This document shows positions 35,246 to 46,205 of a stretch of DNA of 64,000 bases, piece by piece; the stretch's first letter is position 1, and each line of letters begins with the position of its first letter. Under the pieces are notes generated by a model. The model did not search any database. It was not told where the DNA came from and saw nothing but the letters and a program-made list of their open reading frames with translations. Both the position numbers and the translations under genes were made by a program. Source of the DNA: Cristatella mucedo (lineage: Eukaryota > Bryozoa > Phylactolaemata > Cristatellidae); the NCBI GenBank assembly GCA_009760855.2, contig WPIO01000007.1, positions 7,885,001 through 7,949,000 on the forward strand, read 5' to 3'.

Positions 35246-35917
35246 GACACTTGGATCTCTTGGGCTGTCACGGTCCTTCGATGCAGTCCACATTCAAAAT
35301 CGTGCCGCTGAATTGGCAAAACTGATAGGGGCCGGCGTCGGAGTAAGCAGAGAGAAGTGCACCTATTTTGAAGCAGTCAACTTTGACATCTTATCGATAA
35401 GAACGGCATACATCCTGCCGAGGATGAATGCGCAGCCATAAAGATGTCACAGCGCCCACAGATGCCAGCGGCCAGAGGTCATTTACAGCGACCTGTAGTT
35501 TACAATACCACAAAATCCTGCCCAACCGGACGAGCATGTTGCATCCTCTTGTATGAAGTGCTCCAAAAACAAAGCAAATGGCGATGGACTGCCACGTGCC
35601 AGCAAACGTGTTTACTTGTTAAGGAAAGAATTATTCAGAGAGTGTATTGACAGCTCACAACCCCGAAGATTTGCTGTTTTTAGCTTTCGTCGCCTCATCC
35701 TGTGGACTGGGTACCATTTTCTCCCATCGGTTAGCTGATGGACCGTAATGGCCACTTGCTTTCGCTATACTGCCTAGCAGCGAGTGAAAATATTAAAACG
35801 GCAGTTCGAAAATTTAGCCTGATTAGAACTGCCAAGATATTTATTATTCGTGGTTTCAGATTTATAACTGCTTGGATATAGTTGTGTGATAATCCGTGGT
35901 TAGGCAGAATTAAAGCA

Positions 35918-36060
35918 GGAGCTGGTTTGGCCCATTGGTTAAGGTGCTCGCCCCGACCAATGTCTGGCCGAGGTCGTAGGGTCAAGCCCCGTGGCATATT
36001 CGAAGCGCCCGAATAGAGATTAAGTTCTCTTAGGGCACTATACAAATGAACTGTATATTA
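35918..36060 (+). mobile_element. SINE2
   Basis: GGTTTGGCCCATTGGTTAAGG (head), GAGGTCGTAGGGTCAAGCCC (B-box side) and the tail GAAGCGCCCGAATAGAG.. TTAGGGCACTATAC, which can fold like the LINE terminus. Confidence 0.78.
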
Positions 36061-36458
36061 TATTAAGCTATCTAATAGGCAGTCAGTTGTGTCTGAGCAT
36101 TAGAGCTAAATTGTGGTTTAGGCTTTGAGCCATACGAGGGTCGGGTGTAGTCGGGCATGTCGGGTGTAGTTCTGGAAGCCCGTAACCCTCTATCGCTATC
36201 GAATAGGTTTCTCAAAGCTATGGATATGGACTCGCTATCTTAAGGTAGGGGCCTGGGATTAGATGGGCATTCCACTTTTACAGCAATGCATATGACATTG
36301 AAATGCATATGTGCATATGACATCGAAAGAAGGTGATCAGAACATTATGCTAACGCTGACGTTGCATCTTGGCTACCTCTGCCACACTATTAAGATCCCT
36401 GCCTTGAAACTAATTTGTTCTTGGTCGGCCGTTTCGCTTTGCTTGCTGCGACTATATG

Positions 36459-36741
36459 CAAATGTAATGTAATGTATCTCCGTCTGTAACTCCACAAAGT
36501 CATAAAGACAATGTGGGTGTTACGCAGGAGAGTTTTGTATAGCGCACTCACAGCCTAAGCGGCTTTCGGTACGCATTCGGTAGCCAACAGACTTTGTCTC
36601 ACGCAACAAAGAGAAAGTGGGAAGCATAGCAGAGTCCGGAGAGCAGTTGAGGTAGTGAGTAGTATGGAAGAAGCAGCTCGGGACCGCTGAAAAGGATGTG
36701 CCATAGTCGGCAGCAGGAGCGTAGTTGTCGTTTCGTAAGAA
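36459..36741 (-). mobile_element. LINE family B 3' end
   Basis: Tail AATGTAATGTAATGTATCTCC followed by the same 3' region as 60580-60830, ending at TCGTTTCGTAAGAA where it meets unrelated DNA. The minus-strand open frames at 36520-36920 cross this and are not genes. Confidence 0.82.
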
Positions 36742-38344
36742 AGAGTAGTGGTCACTATGGCTGCCCTTCGAAGCGACCAGGTAATGTCTGCGGTATATGA
36801 AGCTACGCTTAAGGGTTGGTGTGTTAGAAAATTGTCTTCTGCCGCTCGCCTCGTTACAATTGTCTCGAGAGCACAAGCAGAGCACGACGTATCGCGGTCA
36901 GTCTCGCCCTCTTCTCTCACCGGTCTGCCCCGATACCAGCCTCATAATGGCCATCCCAGTATAAATAAGATTGAATCTACATCTGGGAATTACGTTTGAT
37001 GGCTGGACATGGATGACGACATAGAATCAATACGCCGTTGCTTCGCGAAATGCAGCCCTGTTAGGCATGCACTGCCAGCGACCTTACAGGGGGGGGGAAT
37101 AAACTTGAGGGACCCAGGCAACGAATTCATGTTGAATTTGTCAGGCCACCTGTCGCCGACCACTATTAGCTTATAGCGGTTGGTATATTATCGATGAGGC
37201 CACAAGTGTTTCAGGCCACGAAGGCCAAGTCTAGCGCCATGATCTCGACTTCGGTAGGACCGCTATGCTCGGGATGATCTACCCACAGTTAATGTCTCAG
37301 ACTGCGATTAACTTCTCACGAAATTACCAGTTTCCTGCAGGAAAACGACACCCGGCATTTCTTGCTGGCACTTGCAGCAGTGAAAGACTCGTGCAGGGAG
37401 CTTCGTGCAAACATTCAAACGGGCACGTGACATGTGGCACGGGCGATGCGCAGCTGTTTATTGACCCCTCTGAAAGCTGCCACGGCTGGGCCCTTGCCAG
37501 CCATCCCAATTGCCTCTCGGCCCGAGCCTTCGCGCATGCCTGCTTCTTCGCCCACTGCAGGGGTGGCAACCACCTTGTTAACGTCCACCAGGCCTATCAG
37601 GTATGCGATCAGCAATCTGGTTTAGTACATGGACTATCAGAATACACCTTTGATCTGATCACCGAGAACCGCAAAACCAGACAAGGGCTCGGCGATGTTA
37701 TAGGTACAGCCAAAGGATTGTGCTAACGGCTCGGCGAGCCACCAAAAGCAGTTTCGAGGAAGGGACATAACTCTAGCGACCTAACCCGACACGGGGAGGA
37801 AGCAGAGCTAGCAATGCCAGGGCAGCAAATGTGGCTGCAGCTGCCCTGCTGCTACAGCGAGCTGAAAGACTTATCAAAGGCACGCAAGTGTCAGAAGACG
37901 TTGCCACGACGACTTCCATCTGAACCTTGGTGGTGCTGATATAGGCGAATACATTAAGGGATTCAAGCCGGGATGCTGGCCGATCGGAGCTCAGCGTTCC
38001 GGTTGGTCGCAAACGGCTGACATTCTGTTAGAATTTACGACTTCATGCCAGTTGGAAATACAACGCTGCAGAGTACTGTTTAGTACGAGTGCTCTAGAAA
38101 GTCGTTTGCTGTATAAGAAGATGTGAACACTGGCAACACATCTGTTTAGCTCAATTTCCCTGCAGCCCATTGAGCATGTCATCTTTGGTCGTTGCTGTGT
38201 GATTTGCATTGTCACCTATGCATTATTCACTGCATGTTACTAACCAGAGGTCCTTCTCACCGATCCTCTGAGTGTCTTCTTGTGTGCTTTTGTACGCTAG
38301 TCACGCGTAGTAAAAATTGCTCGGCAACACATTGTATTTCCAAC
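36742..38344. other. Unassigned DNA with a 153-codon open frame
   Basis: The ATG-initiated frame at 37265-37726 is 153 residues and rich in Cys, His and Ala (for example AHACFFAHCRGGNH). I recognise no family, it has no visible splice partners, and other frames over the same bases are also partly open. It could be chance or an old transposon remnant. Confidence 0.3.
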
Positions 38345-38752
38345 CGCACATGGAAAGCAGCCAACTTTCTTAAATTGAATGGCGACAAAACCAACTTACT
38401 AGTTATGGGAAAACTGAGTGTGATTCACAAACTGGAAAACCTAACGCTCAAAATCAGCTCCGCCAGCATATCTCCTGTTGAATCTGTAGGCAATCTAGGT
38501 GTCATGCTCCAAAGTGACCTTTCGTTAGATGACCACATCAGTTCCACAGTCAAGCCTGCCTACTTTCAGCTACATAATATTGCTAAAATTTGGGCTCGTG
38601 TACACAGGGATACCACATCTAAACTGGTCCTTGCATTTGTGACATTCCGTCTCGACTTCTGTAACTCCCAGGTCTTCCGGCTTGTGCATTCAGGTGCTTC
38701 CAATCGGTGCAAAACTCTGTAGCTCTGTAGGCTCGTCTGTCGTAAGCGTTGC
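38345..38752 (+). mobile_element. LINE family A, internal RT fragment
   Basis: Carries the region after the YADD box (AANFLKLNGDKTNLLVMGK, then SPVESVGNLGVMLQSDLSLDDHISS) and breaks off in the SRLDFCNS region. The next fragment starts again from an earlier RT position, so these are two pieces placed head to tail. Confidence 0.75.
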
Positions 38753-39288
38753 AGTTTGTTTTGCTCGATCTTTCGGCAGCTTTTGATAATATCGATCACA
38801 AAGTTTTTCTAGAGCCCCTCTCATCTCGCCTGGGCATCACTGGCACTGCTCTGCAATGGTTCAGGTCCTATTTCAGTGGGAGACTCCAGAGTATTGGCGT
38901 GAATGGACAAAGATCATCTGAGAGACCACTGAAATATGGGGTACCTCAGGGCTCCGTACTAGGTCCGGTTCTTTTCACGGTTTATACTCTCCCTCTTGCT
39001 GATGTGATTGCCAAGCCCAATCTAGGCCTTCACTTCTATGCGGATGACACTCAGTTGTACCTTTGCTTTGATCCCTCCCAGCCTTCGAGCACCTCAAATT
39101 CTCTCAATTCACTTGCTGTATGTATTCATGACATCCGCACATGGATGGCAGCAAATTTTCTAAAACTAAACGATGATAAAACCAACTTACTAGTTATGGG
39201 CAAACCCAATGTGATTCAGAAATTGGGCAGGCTGACGCTAAAATCAGCTCTGCCAGCATATCTCCTGTGGAATCAGCACGAAATCTAG
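38749..39288 (+). pseudogene. LINE family A RT palm, best preserved catalytic core
   Basis: A 179-residue open stretch with all three central RT motifs: LSAAFDNIDH near residues 8-17 (metal-binding Asp), [11 protein letters not shown] at 63-73 and [10 protein letters not shown] with YADD at 97-100 (39037-39048). It ends after GRLTLKSA by frameshift. Finger and thumb are absent, so it is a fragment, but the palm itself is intact. Confidence 0.82.
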
Positions 39289-39470
39289 GTGTCATGTTCC
39301 AAAGTGACCTCTCGTTAGACGACCATATCAGCTCCACAGTCAAATCTGAATATTTTCAACTTCATAACATTAAAAAAAATTCGGGCTTGTTTAGATAAGG
39401 ATACCACGTCTAAGTTGGTCCATGTATTCGTGACATCCGGTCTCGACTTCTGCAACTCACTGCTTACTTC
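38753..39470 (+). mobile_element. LINE family A, RT fragment with intact palm
   Basis: Restarts at RT motif A and extends through the palm to the SRLDFCNS region (about 39470), where it jumps to C-terminal sequence. Junctions on both sides have no ATT tail, which suggests deletion or recombination between copies rather than a clean insertion. Confidence 0.78.
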
Positions 39471-39482
39471 CTGCTTACTCAC

Positions 39483-39784
39483 TGCTTCTCTCCTGACTTG
39501 ACCATATTTAAAAAGAACTTGAAAACACACCTATTTAGGACAACATTTAATGGGTACCTGGGATTCGTCCTTCACGTGTTTATGCGTTCTGACACTGTGC
39601 ATGCTGCCACTAACCACATTTGCATGCTGACCCTGCGTATGTCACCCTAACCATGTTATTCATATTGTTTATCAAGCATGATACCCACTCACCATTCGAT
39701 CTCGTTTCCTTTGCAGCAAATGTAAAGCGCCTAGAGAGAGATTGAGTTCTCTGAGGGCGCTTTATTAAGTGCATTATTATTATT
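39483..39784 (+). mobile_element. LINE family A 3' end
   Basis: RT C-terminal tail (related to TFKRNLKTHLFRTAF), 3' untranslated subrepeats and the terminal hairpin AAGCGCCTAGAGAGAGATTG.. to GGGCGCTTT near 39724-39764, then a short ATT tail. Joined directly to the fragment before it with part of the C-terminal region missing. Confidence 0.8.
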
Positions 39785-40285
39785 GCAGTTGCCACATCAC
39801 TTCTCGCCGACCTGCACTGGATCCCAACCAAGCAGCGTATCGACTTCAAGGTTCTGTTACTTACTTGTAGGTCCCTTCATTATCTGGGTTCGGCCTACCT
39901 ATCAGAGCTACTCCCTACAAGGCAAAGAGTCGTACAACTAGCTGTTCTGACTCGAATCATTTAGCCATACCTCGTAAGAACCCCAAAACCATTGGCGACT
40001 GTGCCGTTAGTTCCTATGCTCTAAAAGCCTGGAAACTCACTACCGACGCAAGCCACACTGTCCCCTCCCACATGGTGGCATTTAAAAAGAAGCATAAAAC
40101 ACACCTGTTTATTATAGCATTTGGTGGGTCTTTGTGATTCATCTCATATGTTCATGTACCTGCTTACACTGTGCCTACTGCTTGCGGATGTTACCACCAA
40201 ACATTCGGAAATGCTTTATACGCAGCATCCGTTAAGTGCCTAGAAAGAGATTCAGTTCTCCGAGGGTGCTATACAAAATTATTAT
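39785..40285 (+). mobile_element. LINE family A-like 3' end, diverged subfamily
   Basis: Starts in the segment for CHITSLLADLHW and continues through a diverged C-terminal region and a different 3' untranslated region to a hairpin (AAGTGCCTAGAAAGAG.. GGGTGCTATAC) and (ATT)n. It resembles the copies at 15018, 18672 and 58010 more than the main family A. Confidence 0.72.
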
Positions 40286-41056
40286 TATTATTATCATTAC
40301 AAAGGTCACTGGGTAAACTATTTCATTAATTTTTGTCCTTTGGGTCCAAGTGTGTTTTCCTAATTACTTATGACTAAAATAAATGGTAACTAGCCATCAT
40401 TCCACCAAACTGTGCTTATGTGGTCACGACAATGACATTTTGAATATCTTCGGGTTTGCTGTTAGGCGAGGTGTAGGCTTCAGGTTTGCACATACTGTAT
40501 AGCATACGTTCTGCTACTACCGAATTAGTGAAGGTTAGGCAGACGTGATACTATAGAGTAGTAGCCAAAAAATGTGACTGCAGGTGCTTTGAACGAATAT
40601 TTTTTGAGTCAATGCTATTGCGAGATTAGGGAATGGTGAATAGCCATACTTTATTGGCATTCTACCAAGAGGTTGCTTGCACTCAGCGTGTGCATTTTTC
40701 ATATCGTGTGGGCAATTGAACAAGATCAGATCGACGACGTACTATGATATACTTGGCGAAGGCATCTACTTAAGATATGTGAGGCCTACGAAGCATTTCT
40801 TAATATGCCTGTCGGGGAACGAGACAAGCCTAGCATACCTTTATTTACAGGCGAACACTGCTCAAAGCGAACTCATGAAGGTAAGGTGGTCGGAGCCTGG
40901 GTATAAACTACCCGAGCTGCTACCTGTCCGAGCGACGCACCATTTCACAGTATGTTCATAGGTCAGGGGTCAGCTATCGATGCTCTGCATAAGTACATAC
41001 CACAGCAGAGGCTTGAGCTACCGAAAGGGTCACCAACTACTCTCTAAATTATTATG
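40286..41056. other. Unassigned DNA
   Basis: No repeat, RNA gene or coding signal recognised between the LINE tail and the family B fragment. Confidence 0.35.
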
Positions 41057-41337
41057 CAATGACAACTGCTCCCCGGCTTTCGACTAGGGCACATCCTTTC
41101 AAGCCGTCCTGAGCTGCTACTTGCATGCTACTCACTACCTCAACTGCTCTCCTGACTCGGGTATGCTTCTTATTCTGTCTTTGTTTCGTGAAATGTCGTC
41201 TGCCAGATACCGAATGCGTACCGAAAGCCGCTTAGGCTTTGAGTGCACTATAGAAAACTATCTTCAAGCACAACTAACATCCGCATGGTCAATGGGGCTT
41301 TGTGGAGTTGCAGACGGAGATACGTTACGTTACATCA
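41057..41337 (+). mobile_element. LINE family B 3' end, internally altered
   Basis: ACAACTGCTCCCC to GGAGATACGTTACGTTACAT, in the plus direction. The segment between CTATAGAAAACT and GGGCTTTGTGGAG differs from other copies, so it is diverged or rearranged internally. The tail pentamer is decayed (ACGTT). Confidence 0.75.
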
Positions 41338-42249
41338 CACTAGCTGCCAGCTCAGGCGCAGTTAATTGCTTCCCGGGTCTTGTGTCTCATATCGCAATTG
41401 TAGTATGCTTAGTGGCTGATACGGAAAAAAGAGCTATGGAGTTTGTCATTCTAAGAATTTGGCAGGAGAACCAGCTGACCATTCATGCAACAGCTACTTC
41501 ATCATGGTCGACCTTCCAAGTGTGGAACTGGCGCTGAGCCCTCTGAGTGCTCCACCCATCATGCATCTGTTCATCCATCGCCCCAGTACTGCCCTGCCTT
41601 GAGCTCCACATTCCTTCCGGAGAGGGAGCTGCAATCTTCAGGAGAGAGCAGCAAGTCAGCCATTGAGAAAGATACAGCAAATCCAGATTTGAATTTCAAA
41701 TCTGCGGCTGAGGAGAGGAAGCCATACTTTGCTAACTAGAAAAACCTCGACTGTGTGTCAGAGACCTTGGTATAACCATGCCACTGCCGAGCTTCTGACG
41801 TCTAGGCTCAAGGTGTGGAACTAGTTCGATGAAAGCATGAATGCAACAGAGAAGAGAAAGTGTCACCAACTTTTTTCAAATTTCTTCAGTCGGTAAGATA
41901 TACTGTGCTTCTGCAACAGCTTGGCCGGCATATTCGAGGCTTTAGGAATCACATGTAACCCGAGTATATGGTGCCTATTCTGAGACCGTTCATCCAGGAG
42001 CCTCAGAGCCGTGCTGCTTCATAATGGAAACACGTACCCGGCTCTCCCAGTGGCTCACTCTGTGCACCTAAAAGAGGACTACTCTAGTGTCACCATGTTG
42101 CTGAGTGCCATAAGTATAGCGACTATGGCTGGCAGCTAATTGGAGACTTCAAAATATTGTTATTCGTGCTAGGTCTTTTAATTAAATGCAGTAAAGCAAA
42201 GTTTCCATGTTTTCTGGTATGGGCTCTCATCAAGAACTATGCAGAAATT
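41338..42249. other. Unassigned DNA
   Basis: No element recognised. Short open frames near 41483-41739 have no motif. Confidence 0.35.
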
Positions 42250-43590
42250 ATAACAATAAATTTGAAATAGCCCCCTCAGAGAACTCGATCTCTTTCCAGG
42301 CACTTTATTGTGCTGCAAAGGAAGCACGATCGGATGGTTAGTTGTAGCATGCTCAATGACAACAAGCATAATATGGTTAGGTGGTAAGCCTTGATGGCAC
42401 ACTAGATATGGCAGCTGCTTTTTATGACGTCGGTCCCGGGATTGCAGGTTCGAATCCTCCGGTGGGCAATCCTTTATTACCACTGCAAGCGGAAGTGATA
42501 GCTGTCAAGGCTCTTCTGTCGCTATAAGAAAGAGGCTGCTAAATCAGCTAGTGTTTTTGTTAGAGGTTACATGCACAGGGTCAGCATGCAAATGTGGTTA
42601 GCGGCAGCATGCACAGTGTCAGCACACATAAGCACATTAAGGACGAATCACAGGGACCCACTAAATGCTGTGATAAATGGATACGTTTTTAATTTCTTTT
42701 TAAATGGGGTGAAGTCAGGGGATGTTGTGACAAAAGTCGAAGTGAGTTCTAAGCTTTGGGACCATATGCACTATAGGCACGGTCTCCGAGGAATTTGAGG
42801 TTCGCACGAGGTATAGGCAAACGATTAGATTCCGAAAAGCGAGTGGCACGATACTTAGCCTGGTGAGACAGTAGATCTGCTAGGTAGGCTGGAGCCACAG
42901 AATGAAGAGACTTAAAAGTGAGTGACAGAACCTTGAAGTCGATGCTTTTATTGACTGGGAGTCAATGCAGGTTGGCGAGAAGTGGTGTGATGTGGCAACT
43001 TCGACACTCACGACAGACAGGCCTAGCTGCAGAGTTTTGCATCGGCTGTAAACGCCTGATTGCACGGGCCGGTAGACCAGCAAGCAGTGAGTTATAGAAG
43101 TCAATACGAAATTTCACATATACATTGACCAATTTACATGTGATATCCCTATCTAAACAAACTCGAATTTTAGCAATATTATGTAGCTGAAAGTAGGCAG
43201 ACTTGATTGTGGTGCTGATGTGGTCGTCTAACGAGAGGTCACATTGGAACATGACACCTAGATGTCCTGCAGATTCAACAGGACACGTGCTCGCAGAGCC
43301 AATTTTGAGCTACAGCTTTTCCAATTTCTGAATCCCGCTGGGTTTGCCCATAACTCGTAAGTTAGTTTTATCATCGATAAGTTTTAGAAAATTTGCTGCC
43401 ATCCATGTGCGGATGTCATCAATACATGCAGCAAGTGAGTTGAGAGAATTCGAGGTGCTCGAAGGCTGTGAGGGATCAAAGCAAAGGTACAACTGAGTGT
43501 CATCCGCATAGAAGTGAAAGCCTGGATTGTGCTTGGCAATCACATCAGCAACAGGGAGAGTATAAACCGTAAAAAGGGGTCTAAAGCAGC
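42250..43590 (-). mobile_element. LINE family A, 5'-truncated copy split by a SINE
   Basis: Starts (in its own direction) within RT just upstream of the YADD box and runs through the RT C-terminal region, the 3' untranslated region and the terminal hairpin (near 42270-42310). A SINE1 lies inside its 3' untranslated region at 42386-42567: the sequence breaks off at GGTTAGG near 42380 and resumes at about 42568. No long (ATT)n tail is left. The copy lies directly behind the long copy at 43591-46205 in the same orientation. Confidence 0.8.
42386..42567 (+). mobile_element. SINE1 nested in a LINE family A copy
   Basis: TGATGGCACACTAGATATGG (A-box side), GGTTCGAATCC (B box, 42447 region), body CACTGCAAGCGG and the terminal AAGAGGCTGCTAAATCAGC. 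It interrupts the 3' untranslated region of the minus-strand LINE; GGTTAG on the left and GTTAGAGG on the right suggest a short target duplication. The SINE is therefore younger than that LINE. Confidence 0.82.
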
Positions 43591-43594
43591 CCAA
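43310..43594 (-). pseudogene. LINE family A RT fragment with intact YADD
   Basis: A 94-residue open stretch: a decayed end of the [10 protein letters not shown] block, then [35 protein letters not shown] and the segment WMAANFLKL.DDKTNL. The YADD box is intact. Downstream the frame is lost, with the next RT piece (43252 leftward) in another frame. Confidence 0.75.
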
Positions 43595-46205
43595 AGTTTA
43601 GTAATGTTATGTAGCTAAAAGTAGGCAGACTTAAATGTGGATCTGATGGGGTCATCTAATGAAAGCTCACTTAGGAACGTGGCACCTATATTTCGTCCAT
43701 AGTTAGCAAGATTTATGCTGGCAGAGCCGATTGTGAGCGTTAGCTTTTCCCATTTCGGAATCACACTTGGTTTGCCTGTAACTAGTAAGTTCGTTTTATA
43801 GTCATTCAATTAAGGAAAGTTTGCTGTCATCCATGTGTGGATGTCATCAATACATGCGGCAAGGAAGTTGAGAGAATTCCAAGTGCTGGAGGGCTAGGAG
43901 AGATCAAATTAAAGGCAAACTGAGTGTCATCTGCATGGAAGTGGAAGCCTTGGTTATTATGCCTGGCAATCACATTGGCTACAGGGAGAGAATAAACGGT
44001 AAAAAAAAACGGGACCTAGTACGGAGCCCTGAGGTACCCCATACTTCAGAGGCTCCTCGGATGATCTTTGTCCATTCACATCAATACTCCGGAGTCTGCC
44101 ACTGAGGTTGAACCTGAACCATTGCAATACAGCACCAGTGATGCCTAGGCGAGATGAGAGGCGCTCAAAAGGACTTGGCGATCGATTGTATCAAGAGCTA
44201 CCGAAATATCGTGCAAAACAAGCAGAGAGACTCTACCCAAGTCTGCATTCCTAAGTAGGTCTTTATACACCCCGGAGCATTGCCGACTCTGTGAAGGGAT
44301 AAGCTCTATAACTAGACTGGAACTTACTAGCAAGGCTTGAAGTTTTAATATACTAGTTCAGCTGGTGTGCCACGACTCGTTCCAGTGCCTTCGATAGGAA
44401 TGATAGAAGGGAGACTGTGTAGAAGTTGATCCAGTGATCTTGGTCAAGTGTTGCTTTCTTGGGAAGTGGCCTGATCACAACCTTCTTGAAAGGTACTAGG
44501 GCAATGCCTGAGGCTAATGACATATTGATGATGTTTGTTGTGCATGGAAACAGCGGATCAGAATATCATAGAAGCAGGACAGTGGGAATAGGGTTCAAAG
44601 GACTAGTTGTCTTCGTTGATTGGAATATGAGCTTCAGAACAAGGTCACAAGTGGCCTTCTTGAATGTAGACATTCAGGTGCCGCATGGAATTGAGGGACA
44701 GGACTCCAGGGAGGATGCTGCCATCTTAGGGGTGGACTCCCTGATCTGGTCTACCTCGTTGACAAAGAAGCTAGAGAAGCGATCAGCTAGATTGTCGCAA
44801 AGATCACGACGTAAGGAGCTAACCTGGGAGTGGTTAAGGAGATGGTTGATCGTATACATCAACATTTTTGGATTGTGCATCTGTGAATGTTTTTATAGAA
44901 GCTGTATCTGGCCTTTCCTAGGATCGATTGGTACGATTTACAGCAGTCCTCGTATGCCTGTTGATGGAAAGTCAGTCCTGATCTTTGGCATGCTTTTTCA
45001 CGCTTTTACTTGGTTGACCTAGCAAGTTTAATGTCTGCGGTAAACCACAGGCCGTCTGGGCAAGGGCGAACAATGCGCTTAGTCAGAGGAGCAAACTCGT
45101 CGAGTATATCAGCTAGTGCCGTGTTGTGGCAATCCAACCGCGATGACAGGTCGGAAGTTGGATTGAGCAGTAGAGGCGAAGCAGATATCCTCGCACGAAC
45201 AGCATGAAGTCAATGGTCTTGAGGTTTCGCGATTCTCAGATGATTTTAGGTGAGGAGGAAGGCACACATTGTATACGGAATGAGATCTGCATGTGGTCAG
45301 ATAAGCAAAATCTAGTAATAACTGGTGATGACAGAGTGCAGTTGTACCAGAAAATTTGGTCGAATGTGTGACCGTTGATGTGAGTAGGGCCATGTAAATG
45401 AGCCGCAAGAGACAAAGAGTCCGTCAGTGCACGATATTCGGGGCTGAAAGCGTCAGATAATTTATCAAAATGAATGGAGAAATTACCAATAACAAGGATC
45501 GATTTCTTGTACACAGAATCGACATGAGATCAGAGAAATCTGAGATTAAAGAGGACTTGTACTTAGGAGTCGGTAAACTACTGTCACCAGTACTAGCTTG
45601 TTGTCGGGTGAACTCGAAACAACAGATTTGAAATACTGCTTCGATGAGACTGCAAAGGGCTTGCAATTACAAATCGAGCGTACAATAACGACGACTACAT
45701 CTCCATTTTTGATTGAACTAAGGATGTGAAAGAAAGAGAAGCGTCTTGGGGTTGCTACGTTTACGACCGCACAGTTTATTGATTCTATTTAAGTTTTGGT
45801 TAAGGCGAGCCTGTCGAGACCTTTTAAAAAAAATAACGTCTCTTATTAATAGGGGTTTATTGCACATCGAGTGAGGATTCCAAAGAAAAGCGTTATTTTG
45901 AGCCGACTGGGTTATAGCAGGCATGATGACCACTAATTTAGAGAGATTCACAGCAACGCTGGTGGGAAAACGCTCGAAGCGGTTCGAGACAATGCTATGA
46001 ATGTCAGATCAGTGGGAACTCAGCTTGTAGCTCCCGCTAAACGAGCCTGTTCTCAGCTTACGGCCCAAGCGTCAGCTCCGGGCCGCTTTTCTTTTGGTAA
46101 TTCATAATTCACGGATCTTAGCAACAGCAATAACAACTAGGAATGCATTTGAACTACGTAACGAAGCGATGATAGGTACGCACGATCATAACTAATATGC
46201 AGGTT
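43591..46205 (-). mobile_element. LINE family A, long degenerate copy on the minus strand
   Basis: Read right to left: a leader (about 46205-45960) alignable by eye to 26436-26690; the endonuclease N-terminal region (45951-45718, including LWNPHSMCNKPLLI) and C-terminal region (45514-45109); the linker (44880-44674), almost identical to that at 27805; RT fingers and palm (about 44500-43900); and RT downstream sequence to about 43591. It lacks its own 3' end, because at 43590 a second copy begins from an earlier RT position. Many frameshifts and stops show it is dead. Confidence 0.82.
45109..45514 (-). pseudogene. LINE family A endonuclease fragment (two overlapping frames)
   Basis: Two overlapping minus-strand open stretches (45236-45514 and 45109-45408) cover the endonuclease C-terminal half, with NFSIHFDKLSDAF and GPTHINGHTFDQIF. 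Relative to the plus copy at 27172 the reading shifts frame within the domain. The close match between these two copies marks them as the same subfamily. Confidence 0.7.

Noticed and set aside
36520-36920. Two 121-codon minus-strand open frames
   Set aside because: They lie largely in the LINE family B 3' end and only exist because of it.
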